Below are positions 1 through 6,859 of a stretch of 64,000 nucleotides of DNA, piece after piece (positions within the stretch are counted from its first letter, which is position 1; every line of letters begins with the position of its first letter). Under the pieces are notes generated by a model that worked only from the letters and a program-made list of their open reading frames with translations, was not told where the DNA came from and ran no database searches. The stretch covers positions 310,001 through 374,000 of the forward strand of contig CAVRHY010000019.1 of the NCBI GenBank assembly GCA_963721105.1. Direction: 5' to 3'. The DNA comes from Thermohalobaculum sp963721105 (GTDB lineage: Bacteria; Pseudomonadota; Alphaproteobacteria; Rhodobacterales; Rhodobacteraceae). The translations under genes and the position numbers were made by a program.

Positions 1-1013
1 GGCCTGCCGGGGATCGGCCCGACCAGCGGGTTGCCGTCGGGGGCGAAGGTGAAGGGGCCGTTGATGACCCGCTTGATGCCGGCGCGCCCCAGCACCGGAT
101 AGCGCCGGAACGCCGCCTCCAGCGGCTCGGCCACCCGGTCCATGTCGTCGTTGAGCAGCTCGTGGCCGAAATCCCAGGGCGTGCCGGAGACGGCCCAGGG
201 TACCGCCTTCTGCTCGTAGATGCCGATGACGAGGCCACGGCCCTCCTGTCGCAGATAGGTCTCGCCGCCCGGGTCCATGACATGCGGCAGCTCCTCGCCG
301 CGCTCGTAGACCTCGGGGATGTCGTCGGTGACGAAGTACTGGTGCTCCATCGGGTGCAGCGGCAGATAGACGCCCGCCATCGCCCCCACCTCGCGCGCCC
401 AGAGGCCGGCGGCGATGACGACGTGCTCGGCCCGGCAAGTGCCCTTCTCGGTCTCGACATCCCACTCCTGCCCGACAGGCCGCAGCGCCGTCACCCGGTT
501 GCGCAGCACGATCTCGGCTCCGGCCAGCCGCGCTGCGCGGGCATAGGCGTGCGTCGTGCCCGAGGGGTCGAGATGCCCGTCCAGCGGGTCGTAGAGCCCG
601 CCGACGACACCCTCGACATTGGTGATGGGCGAGCGCCGGGTGATCTCCTCCGGGTCGATGATCTCGGTCTCGAGCCCCATGTATCGGTGCTTGGCGCGCT
701 CGGCCGTCAGGTAGTCCATCCGGTCGCGGTCGGTGGCGATGGTGATGCCGCCGACATGGTGCAGGCCGCAGCTCTGCCCGGTCAGCGCCTCCAGCTCTCG
801 GTAGAGCCGGATCGTGTAGCCCTGCAGCGCCGCCATGTTGGTGTCGGCGTTCAGCGTGTGGAACCCGCCCGCCGCGTGCCAGGTAGAGCCGGAGGTCAGC
901 TCGGACCGCTCGATCAGGCAGATGTCCGTCCAGCCGGCCTTGGTCAGGTGATAGAGCACCGAGCAACCGACGACGCCGCCGCCGATCACCACCGCGCGCG
1001 CATGGGTTTTCAT
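1..1013 (-). CDS. FAD-dependent dimethylglycine/sarcosine dehydrogenase-like oxidoreductase (3' part outside window)
   Basis: About 337 N-terminal residues are visible and the gene runs off the left edge. The protein opens with a Rossmann dinucleotide-binding motif (GGGVVGCSVLYHL, residues about 11-23) and carries the GSTWHAAGG motif near residue 45. In dimethylglycine and sarcosine dehydrogenases the His of this motif carries covalently bound FAD. A second FAD-contact motif, DGNPLVGPIPG, lies near the window edge. The start is the ATG at 1013-1011, and the first residues MKTHARAVV are shared with the flavoenzyme at 43855-46353, so the two are paralogs. The family oxidatively demethylates N-methylated glycine derivatives. 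Whether this copy has a C-terminal GcvT domain cannot be seen. Exact substrate is uncertain. Confidence 0.85.
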   Translation of the reverse strand, partial: MKTHARAVVIGGGVVGCSVLYHLTKAGWTDICLIERSELTSGSTWHAAGGFHTLNADTNMAALQGYTIRLYRELEALTGQSCGLHHVGGITIATDRDRMDYLTAERAKHRYMGLETEIIDPEEITRRSPITNVEGVVGGLYDPLDGHLDPSGTTHAYARAARLAGAEIVLRNRVTALRPVGQEWDVETEKGTCRAEHVVIAAGLWAREVGAMAGVYLPLHPMEHQYFVTDDIPEVYERGEELPHVMDPGGETYLRQEGRGLVIGIYEQKAVPWAVSGTPWDFGHELLNDDMDRVAEPLEAAFRRYPVLGRAGIKRVINGPFTFAPDGNPLVGPIPGR

Positions 1014-1158
1014 GACGTCCTCCCCCGATCGCGCCAGCTAACCGCGACTCGGCCGCAGCACAGCCCGGATTCGCGCCGGTTTCCATCGAATTCGCGACAG
1101 CGTCGAACCTTCCCGGGCCGACCCTGCCGGGCGCGGCGGCATGCATCCGCGCGCCGGG

Positions 1159-1842
1159 TCAGCGCAGTTCGGGCGGGCGAGCCATCAGGTCGGCCAGCGT
1201 CTGCCCCGGCTCGGGCAGGAAGAACTCGTCGAGGAAAAGCGCATCCTGGACCCGGTCGAGCCGGAAGGTGCGGAAGTCCGCGCGCAACTCGCACCACGTG
1301 GTCACGTTCCAGACCGCCCCGTAGAACGACAGCAGCAGCGGCCGCACCGTGCGCTCGGTCCTCTCGCCCCGCAGCGAGTGGTAGGTAAAGGCCAGCTTGC
1401 GGCCGTCGCGGATGGCGCGGCGCAGCTCACGGATGTCGATCTCGACCGGCTCGGCCCAGTGGTCGCGCGGCGCGTTGACGGGGACGCCGGTCATGTAGCT
1501 GCGCAGGTGCTCGGGCAGCACCGTCTCGATCTTCGCCAGCGCGCGGCCCGCGGCATGGCCGAGCCCGGCATCGGCCCAGCCCTCGACGATGCGTGCGCCC
1601 AGCACCAGTGCCTCGATCTCCTCCCCGGTGAACATCAGCGGCGGCAGGTCAAAGCCGCCGCGCAGGACGTAGCCGACGCCCGCCTCTCCCTCGATCGGCA
1701 CGCCCGAGCCGATCAGCGCGGCGATGTCGCGGTAGATCGTGCGCTCCGAGACCTCCAGCTCGGCGGCGAGGTCCTGCGCCCGGACCAGTCGGTTCCGGCG
1801 CATCAGCTGGACGATGTCGAACAGGCGGTCGGCGCGGCGCAT
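1159..1842 (-). CDS. YafY-type helix-turn-helix transcriptional regulator with WYL domain
   Basis: A 227-residue regulator. Residues 1-60 hold a DeoR/HTH_11-like winged helix (VRAQDLAAELEVSERTIYRD), and the C-terminal two thirds form a WYL ligand-binding domain (segment TYHSLRGERTERTVRPLLL). The ATG at 1842 is preferred over an in-frame ATG 27 bases upstream because GGAGA lies about 8 bases before it. The gene is divergent from the DUF1127 gene at 1986, and the space between them carries two copies of TCCTGAC-N8-GTCAGGA, so autoregulation and control of the neighbour are likely. WYL regulators respond to small or nucleic-acid ligands; the ligand here is unknown. Confidence 0.88.
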   Translation of the reverse strand: MRRADRLFDIVQLMRRNRLVRAQDLAAELEVSERTIYRDIAALIGSGVPIEGEAGVGYVLRGGFDLPPLMFTGEEIEALVLGARIVEGWADAGLGHAAGRALAKIETVLPEHLRSYMTGVPVNAPRDHWAEPVEIDIRELRRAIRDGRKLAFTYHSLRGERTERTVRPLLLSFYGAVWNVTTWCELRADFRTFRLDRVQDALFLDEFFLPEPGQTLADLMARPPELR

Positions 1843-1877
1843 GGGAGATTCTCCGTCGCCCTCAGGCATAGCGCAAC

Positions 1878-1903
1878 ACTCCTGACAGCACCCTGTCAGG
1901 AGT
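1878..1903. promoter_or_regulatory. Palindromic operator candidate 1 (WYL regulator)
   Basis: Perfect inverted repeat with 11-base arms, ACTCCTGACAG and CTGTCAGGAGT, around a 4-base spacer. Its core TCCTGAC-N8-GTCAGGA recurs 34 bases downstream. It sits 36 bases upstream of the WYL regulator start, so it is a likely autoregulatory operator (inference). Confidence 0.7.
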
Positions 1904-1913
1904 GGGGCATCGG

Positions 1914-1935
1914 TCCTGACGGGATGCTGTCAGGA
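1914..1935. promoter_or_regulatory. Palindromic operator candidate 2 (DUF1127 side)
   Basis: Second copy of TCCTGAC-N8-GTCAGGA with the same 8-base spacing as the first site, ending about 50 bases upstream of the DUF1127 start. The spacer sequences differ, so only the arms are conserved, as expected for a dimeric repressor or activator site. Confidence 0.65.
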
Positions 1936-1985
1936 GCGGTCTGGCATGACGGGGACAGCGAAATCGGACCTGAGGAGTCCAGCCC

Positions 1986-2225
1986 ATGACGACCATGCCC
2001 ACCACCGCCCGCACCCGCCGTCCCGGCTTTTCAACGCTGCGCTCCGCGCGGGGCCTGCTCGGCCTGCCGACGCTCTTGGAGACGCTGCGCCGCTGGCGGC
2101 GCGTCGCGCGCGAGCGGCATCTGCTGGAGGAACTCGACGACAGGATGCTGCGCGACATCGGCCTCGCCCGAGAGGACGCTCGCCGCGAGGCCGCCCGGCC
2201 CTACTGGGATTCGGCGCCGCGCTGA
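1986..2225 (+). CDS. DUF1127 family small basic protein
   Basis: A 79-residue Arg-rich protein whose C-terminal half matches the DUF1127 pattern: LLEELDDRMLRDIGLAREDA (residues about 45-64) followed by a short tail with REAARPYW. Some alphaproteobacterial relatives are small RNA-binding or phosphate-linked regulators, but most have no known role. GGAG at 1974-1977 is a plausible ribosome-binding site. The gene is divergent from a WYL regulator and probably under its control, given the paired palindromes between them. Confidence 0.85.
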   Translation: MTTMPTTARTRRPGFSTLRSARGLLGLPTLLETLRRWRRVARERHLLEELDDRMLRDIGLAREDARREAARPYWDSAPR

Positions 2226-2279
2226 CCGCCGCCGCGCAGTCACAGGGCGCGCCCCGCCCCGTCGTCCCGTTGCCCGCTC

Positions 2280-2925
2280 TCAGACGGCGGGCACCGCCGT
2301 GCCGATCATGCAGTCGCGCGTGACGATGCCGGCCAGCCTTTCCGCGTCCCAGCCCTCGGTGCCGGCGGGACGCGCCGGCAGGACGAGGTAGCGCATGTCG
2401 GCGGTCGAAGTCGTGCACGCGTACCTGCACGCTGTCCGGCAGCTCCAGGCCGAATTCGCCCAGCACGGTGCGCGGCTCGCGCACCGTGCGGGCGCGGTAG
2501 GCGCGGGTCTTGTACCAGTCGGGCGGCAGGCCCAGCAGGTTGCGCGGGTAGCACGAGCAGAGCGTGCAGACGATGACGTTGTGCACCTCGGGCGTGTTCT
2601 CGACGACGACCAGCTTCAGCCCGTCCATGGAAAAGCCCATCTCCTCGCAGGCCGTCGAGCCGTCGGCCAGAAGGCGCGCCTTGAACTCCGGATCCGTCCA
2701 GGCGCGCGCGACGACCGCCGCACCGTCGGCGGGCGAGCGGCGGTCCATTCGCTCGATCTGCGCCTGGATCTCGGCCGGCGTGGCGATGCCCTTCTCGACC
2801 ATCAGCTCGCGGATGGCGATCTCCATGGTCTGCCAGTAGGTCAGCGGCCCGTCGTTATCGGGGCGATAGGGGTGGCCGGACGGGCTGATGCCCTCAGCGT
2901 GATCGTCGTGATGATCGTGGGGCAT
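2280..2925 (-). CDS. Cobalt-type nitrile hydratase alpha / thiocyanate hydrolase gamma-like subunit (one frame break)
   Basis: The metal-binding subunit of a nitrile hydratase-family enzyme, which hydrates nitriles to amides (or hydrolyses thiocyanate in three-subunit relatives). The claw motif VCTLCSCY near residue 110 has Thr after the first Cys, typical of cobalt-type enzymes. It is followed by the family segment GLPPDWYKTRAYRARTV. The His/Asp-rich N terminus (MPHDHHDDH) resembles that of thiocyanate-hydrolase-like proteins. The ATG at 2925 follows AAGGA. The frame is broken by one extra A at 2408-2409; removing it restores the family C terminus (DMRYLVLPARPAG and RDCMIGTAVP) and a stop at 2280, giving 214 residues. 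The beta half-subunits are encoded upstream at 3230-3566 and 5094-5444. Confidence 0.88.
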
Positions 2926-2939
2926 GGTCGATTCCTTTC

Positions 2940-3248
2940 CTACCGTCCGCGTGGGGTGTCTTTGGCACGCACGCACAGGACACGCCATGTTCCTTCTTCA
3001 AGACCGGCGGAGATCTGGATCTTGCCGGAGAAGTCGCAGAACTGCGCGACCACTGTCGATGCCATGTCCGAGTTTCTTTGTGGAGGCTCGAGCAGAACGT
3101 TGATGATGCCTCCGACGGGGCAAGCCTGCTCGATGCGATCCAGGTCGCCCGGACCACGGGCGAGAATGAAGCAAACGTCGGCTGCACTCGCGGGAGACGG
3201 CACCGCGAGGCCGTAAAGGAGCCCTGCGATTATGCGGGCTGCAACCAA
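2940..3248 (-). CDS. Small exported cysteine-containing protein, unknown function
   Basis: I do not recognise this 102-residue protein. Reading from a TTG at 3248, the first 22 residues form a plausible signal peptide (RIIAGLLYGLAVPSPASA, cleavage before ADVC). The mature part has four cysteines (ADVC, QAC, QFC, VLC), suggesting two disulfides in the periplasm. No ATG is available. The TTG lies inside the 3' end of the nitrile-hydratase beta C-terminal gene, overlapping it by 19 bases, and the stop is 14 bases from the alpha-subunit start, so it appears to be part of the same transcript. The start choice is uncertain. Confidence 0.5.
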   Translation of the reverse strand: MVAARIIAGLLYGLAVPSPASAADVCFILARGPGDLDRIEQACPVGGIINVLLEPPQRNSDMASTVVAQFCDFSGKIQISAGLEEGTWRVLCVRAKDTPRGR

Positions 3249-3566
3249 TGCTCGAAGATCTCGGCGTCGATCGTGTCGTCCGGCCGGTCGATCCGCGTCG
3301 CCCCAGACCTCGGCCATGCTGAAGCGCACGCGGTAGAGCGGTTTCGCCGGCAGCCCGTCTCGGCCATAGGCCAGTTCCTCGGGGTTCGGGAAGGCGCCGC
3401 AGATCCGCTCGATGCGCCCCATGCGGCCGCGCAGATAGTATGGCGTCCGGATATGGCCCGGCGCGATGCCGGTGCGCACGCGCACGACGTCGCCCGGGCC
3501 AAAGCGCGGGTTGGCGACCGGATAGGGCGGCGGGAAGGGGGGCGGATCAACCTTCGGCAGGCTCAC
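3230..3566 (-). CDS. Nitrile hydratase beta C-terminal (SH3-like) half-subunit (one frame break)
   Basis: This gene encodes only the C-terminal SH3-like barrel of a nitrile hydratase beta subunit. The diagnostic stretch is RFGPGDVVRVRTGIAPGHIR, followed by TPYYLRGRMGRIERICGAFPNP and by the AEVWGDADRP / AEIFEHWLQPA terminus. The GTG start at 3566 overlaps the stop of the upstream cupin gene (GTGA) and follows GGAGAGA, implying translational coupling. One extra base in GGCCGG at 3281-3286 shifts the frame; correcting it gives 111 residues. The N-terminal half is a separate gene at 5094-5444, an arrangement known from thiocyanate hydrolase (alpha, beta, gamma). Confidence 0.85.
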
Positions 3567-4072
3567 GGCGTTCTCTCCTGCAGCGGCGATTTCGAGAAGA
3601 AGTCGAAAGGCGCGAACGCGTCGGCCCCGGCGGCATCCACCAGCGGCCCCGCGCGGACGAGGCGCTGGCCGGCCTCGGGGAAGTCGACGACGTCCGTCGT
3701 GGCATTCTCGCCGCCCATCAGGCAGACCAGCTCCGCGTCCGGCGACGCGTTCTCGACGGCGTGCGCCGGGCCGCCGGGCGGGAACGCGGCGAAGCCGCCC
3801 GGACCCAGCCGGTGCACCTCGGTATCCAGCCGGATGTCTGCGGTGCCCGAGAGGACGTAGGCCCACTCCTCCTCGGCATGGTGACGGTGGAGCGGGAAGG
3901 CCCGCCTGCCGGGCGGCACGCGGACCAGGTTGACCCCGGTCCGCTGCAGCGCCGTGATTCTCGAGAGCGGTGCCATCAGGGCCTCGGCGCCGTCATCCAG
4001 CGGATGGAGGAAACGGACGCTCGCCCCGGCGAGCTCATCGGCGGTCCAGACCAGCTTTCGCCCTTCCGCCAT
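3563..4072 (-). CDS. Cupin-domain protein
   Basis: A 169-residue single cupin. Motif 1 is HRHHAEEEWAYVLSGTADI (residues about 62-80), with His/His/Glu metal ligands, and motif 2 is PPGGPAHAVEN (about residues 98-108). Such small cupins act as dioxygenases, isomerases or sugar/ligand sensors, and nothing here narrows this down. Its stop overlaps the GTG start of the hydratase beta C-terminal gene, so the two are co-translated. This suggests a role tied to the hydratase substrate or to cofactor handling (inference). Confidence 0.82.
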   Translation of the reverse strand: MAEGRKLVWTADELAGASVRFLHPLDDGAEALMAPLSRITALQRTGVNLVRVPPGRRAFPLHRHHAEEEWAYVLSGTADIRLDTEVHRLGPGGFAAFPPGGPAHAVENASPDAELVCLMGGENATTDVVDFPEAGQRLVRAGPLVDAAGADAFAPFDFFSKSPLQERTP

Positions 4073-4091
4073 GTCGTCTCCTGCGGGCCGG

Positions 4092-4961
4092 CTAGAGGCC
4101 CAGGCTGTCCCACGTTCGCGCGCCGACGATCCCGTCCGCCGCCAGCCCGCTCCGGCGCTGCCAGAGGCGCACGGCCAGCTCCGTCGCCGCGCCGAACGCG
4201 CCGTAGATCGTCAGCGCGAACCCGTTGTCGCGCAGCGCCGACTGCAATTCAACCACCGCCGCGCCGAACGAGCGCCGGTGCAGCACTGGCCGGCCGGCAC
4301 CGCTCGGCGCCGGCAGCGCGCCGGCGGCGATGCGGGCCAGCGCATCCCGGGCGCGGCGCAGGCAGGCGCGGCGGTCGGCCAGCCCGTTCGTGCCGCCGTT
4401 GACCAGCCGGGTGACGCCGATCAGGTCGTCGGCGTCGGCCGGCCGGTTGATGCGGCGCGCCGCCCAGTACTCGCAGGCGATGCGCAGCGACAGCACCGGC
4501 TCGGCGGCGGCCTCGGGATCGGCGATCAGGTCGATGCCCAGCCGCTCGCCCATCCGGGCGTAGTTCGCGCGGCCGGTCAGCTGGATCAGCCCGCGCCCCT
4601 TGAAGCGACGCCCGTCGCCGGCCCGGACGTTGCCGAGATCGGCCCGCCCCTCGTAGGCGGCGCCGCTGGCGAACTCCTCGGTCGTGCGGAAGCCGGCCGA
4701 TTCGTGGCAGAGCTGAGCCACGAAATGCGCGATGCGCAGGATGGTGTGGATGCGATAGCTCGCCAGCACGGGCCGCAGCACCTCGCCGGCAGCGTCGATG
4801 ATGGCCCGCTGGCGATCGGCACGCTGGCCGCGAAAGCGCGGCGCCACGGCCCAGAGCAGGCCCGCATCGACCGGCGGGATGCGCGGCGCCCCGATTGGCG
4901 CGACGGCCGGCGGCCGGGCGCAGGGCAGCGGCGCGGCGGCGGGTGCGTGGGAAGGCTGCAT
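4092..4961 (-). CDS. GH19 chitinase/lysozyme-like protein with C-terminal peptidoglycan-binding domain
   Basis: A 289-residue protein. The N-terminal 35 residues are Ala/Pro-rich without an obvious signal peptide. Residues about 45-200 match the GH19 fold (HFVAQLCHESAGFRTTEEFA with the catalytic-type Glu; FKGRGLIQLTGRANY; VTRLVNGG). Residues about 220-289 match a PGBD-1 repeat (LQSALRDNGF ... YGAFGAATELAVRLWQRRSG ... DGIVGARTWDSL). Relatives are phage endolysins and bacterial autolysins. No phage genes surround it; instead it lies between the two halves of the split hydratase beta subunit. The ATG at 4961 follows GGGAG. Confidence 0.87.
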   Translation of the reverse strand: MQPSHAPAAAPLPCARPPAVAPIGAPRIPPVDAGLLWAVAPRFRGQRADRQRAIIDAAGEVLRPVLASYRIHTILRIAHFVAQLCHESAGFRTTEEFASGAAYEGRADLGNVRAGDGRRFKGRGLIQLTGRANYARMGERLGIDLIADPEAAAEPVLSLRIACEYWAARRINRPADADDLIGVTRLVNGGTNGLADRRACLRRARDALARIAAGALPAPSGAGRPVLHRRSFGAAVVELQSALRDNGFALTIYGAFGAATELAVRLWQRRSGLAADGIVGARTWDSLGL

Positions 4962-5093
4962 GGGTCGGCTCCCGAATGGCTTCGGGAGCAGAGATGCGGC
5001 GATCGAGTCAAAATCGGATTAAATCGCGCGAAATTCTTCCGGACGGCCCCCGGCTTCGCCCGCCGGGCGCAATGCCGGCATCACCCGGCGCCA

Positions 5094-5444
5094 TCAGTCG
5101 TCGGGACGCTGGGCCTCTCCATAGGTCGGGCCGCGGCCGCGCACCTCGTCCATCTTCGCGTTCAGTTCTTCGACGGTGAAGGCGCCGGCCTCGACCATGT
5201 TCTCGGTCGTCGCGGCGATCCAGCGCTCGTAGTAGCTCATGGTTTCGAAGCTCTGCTCGCCCATGTCCTCGAGCACGCGGCGCAGCCCGTCCACGGTGAA
5301 ATAGCCGCGCTCGGCGGCGATGGCGCGCAGCGCGTCGACGCGCTTTTCCCACAGCGCGTGGTCGTGCTCGTGCCTGTCCACCGGCCCGCCCGGCGTGCCG
5401 CCGAGGTCGTGCCACCGCCGGCCGGTCTGTGAATCGTTCTTCAT
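5094..5444 (-). CDS. Nitrile hydratase beta N-terminal half-subunit (thiocyanate hydrolase alpha-like)
   Basis: A 116-residue protein equivalent to the helical N-terminal domain of nitrile hydratase beta. It carries the family opening RWHDLGGTPGGPV, the segment HEHDHALWEKRVDAL and the region SYYERWIAATTENMVEAGAF with VEELNAKMDEVRGRG at the end. Length and domain content match the alpha subunit of thiocyanate hydrolase, in which the beta chain is split. It is closer to a true half-subunit than to the P14K-type activator, which lacks the HDLGG opening. It lies upstream of the GH19 and cupin genes on the same strand, so one transcript could carry all subunits. Substrate (nitrile or thiocyanate) cannot be decided from sequence alone. 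Confidence 0.85.
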   Translation of the reverse strand: MKNDSQTGRRWHDLGGTPGGPVDRHEHDHALWEKRVDALRAIAAERGYFTVDGLRRVLEDMGEQSFETMSYYERWIAATTENMVEAGAFTVEELNAKMDEVRGRGPTYGEAQRPDD

Positions 5445-5568
5445 GCAACCAGCCTAACCGGGGCGCGTTGCCCGTCCAAGCCGGTTCGGCACCGGGCCGG
5501 CCGATTCTTGTTGCCGGCCGCGGCGGCGGCGGCTCAGATGGACGAAGCAACCCGCCGGAGGATTTTTC

Positions 5569-6090
5569 ATGACACGTGCCATCGGTCTCGCGCTAGCCTG
5601 CGCCGCCAGCCTCGCCGGCGCGCCCGCCCTGGCCGCCGACAACGCCCATGCCGTGCTGCAAGGGCCGAACGGCGAGCAGATCGGCACCGTCACGCTGATC
5701 CAGTCGCGCGACGACGGCGTGGTCATCCATGTCGAGGCGAGCGGCCTGGCGGCCGGCGGGCACGGCTTCCACATCCACCAGACCGGCAAGTGCGCGCCTG
5801 ACTTCAAGGCGGCGGGCGACCACTTCGCGCCGGACGGGCACGGCCACGGGTTCCTGTCGCAGGACGGCTGGCACGCCGGCGACCTGCCGAACATCTTTGC
5901 CGACTCCGCCGGCAATGCGACCGCCGACGCCTTCACCGACCGGATCAGCCTGCGCAAGGACGCGCCGAACGGCGTCTTCGATCAGGACGGCTCGGCCTTC
6001 ATCATCCACGAGCGAGCCGACAGCTATGGCGACGATCCGGGCGCCGGCGGACGCGTTGCCTGCGGCGTCATCGAGACCGGGCTGCCGTGA
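5569..6090 (+). CDS. sodC: Periplasmic Cu/Zn superoxide dismutase
   Basis: A 173-residue protein with a 22-residue signal peptide ending APALA-AD. The copper and zinc ligands are in GFHIHQTGKC, GDHF, GHGHGF and WHAGDLPN, and the subunit disulfide is formed by the Cys of GKC and the Cys of ACGVI near the C terminus. It dismutates superoxide in the periplasm. The ATG at 5569 follows CGGAGG. It stands alone, divergent from the hydratase cluster, with 124 bases in between. Confidence 0.95.
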   Translation: MTRAIGLALACAASLAGAPALAADNAHAVLQGPNGEQIGTVTLIQSRDDGVVIHVEASGLAAGGHGFHIHQTGKCAPDFKAAGDHFAPDGHGHGFLSQDGWHAGDLPNIFADSAGNATADAFTDRISLRKDAPNGVFDQDGSAFIIHERADSYGDDPGAGGRVACGVIETGLP

Positions 6091-6454
6091 GGCGCCTTGG
6101 GGCGGCCGGCGCCGCCGGCTGCCCCCTTGGCCGCGGTCATGCCGGGCGGACGGGGCTCCCGGCCGTCGCAGGCTCACGCGTGGGACCACTGATAATCCGT
6201 TGACACCCCTCGGAAGGCCGAGCGCGGCAGCCGTGATCTTACGGCTTGTCCCCGGTGCGATGCCTATGGTGCGCGGCGCCGGCCCTGCGAGCAATGCCCT
6301 GCTACCCGACCCTACGCCCGGTAGTGTCTCTGTTTGAACGTGGCTTGAAACCTCGATCGGACCTTCGCGCTTGGCGCAGTAAACAGCTGCATCAAGCGCA
6401 CTCCGGTCATCCGTCCAATCGAGCTACAGCGGCCCGCACGACGACCTGCGCACA
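6091..6454. other. Gene-free stretch, becoming AT-richer from about 6300
   Basis: No convincing open reading frame, tRNA or structured RNA is seen. Short frames here have shadow-type composition. From about 6300 the base composition falls visibly below that of the neighbours and stays so to about 6780. Confidence 0.5.
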
Positions 6455-6661
6455 TCAATCACTATCGTTGCACACATCGCAAATTGCGGCATCTGGCGTC
6501 TCAACGCCGTCGCCCACCGCGATTGGCTTGCCGCAATGCAGACAAGTCGCATAGCCTGAACCTGAAAGGCGAGCTGCTTGCTCGCGCTGCAGCAACTCCC
6601 GCGCCCAATTGCGCATGTCGTCGTTGGACGCGATAATCCTTTCCCTCGGACAGGTATTCAC
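6455..6661 (-). CDS. Small C4 zinc-finger protein (DksA/TraR-like finger)
   Basis: A 68-residue protein ending in one four-cysteine finger, CLHCGKPI ... CDVCND, with 19 residues between the pairs, as in DksA/TraR-type fingers. The first half is a charged helix (MRNWARELLQREQAARL). The longest frame starts at a GTG at 6661; an internal ATG at 6616 would leave 53 residues and is also plausible. Base use is less GC-rich than that of the neighbours, suggesting acquisition from elsewhere. Relatives bind RNA polymerase or are carried on mobile elements; the role here is unknown. Confidence 0.55.
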   Translation of the reverse strand: MNTCPRERIIASNDDMRNWARELLQREQAARLSGSGYATCLHCGKPIAVGDGVETPDAAICDVCNDSD

Positions 6662-6859
6662 CCAATTAGCATCCCGGCAATCAACATCGTCACAATGCCC
6701 GCTCCCGTGCGCAGTCCTACGTCGGATTCATCTGCAGCGATGGGCTGGCCTCCCTGCAGGCGACATTCAAGCTGATGCACTACTCCGCGGCCGGGCGGCT
6801 TGCCTCGGCGGCTGCTCCATGGCCTGCTGACCGGGAAACCTACAGCGGCGGGAGAAGAC

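Noticed and set aside
4092..4961. GH19 endolysin as evidence of a prophage
   Set aside because: No terminase, capsid, tail, integrase or holin genes nearby; the gene lies within a metabolic cluster.
6091..6454. tmRNA, 6S RNA or tRNA in the gene-free stretch after sodC
   Set aside because: No acceptor stem with CCA, no T-arm consensus and no recognisable core of these RNAs.
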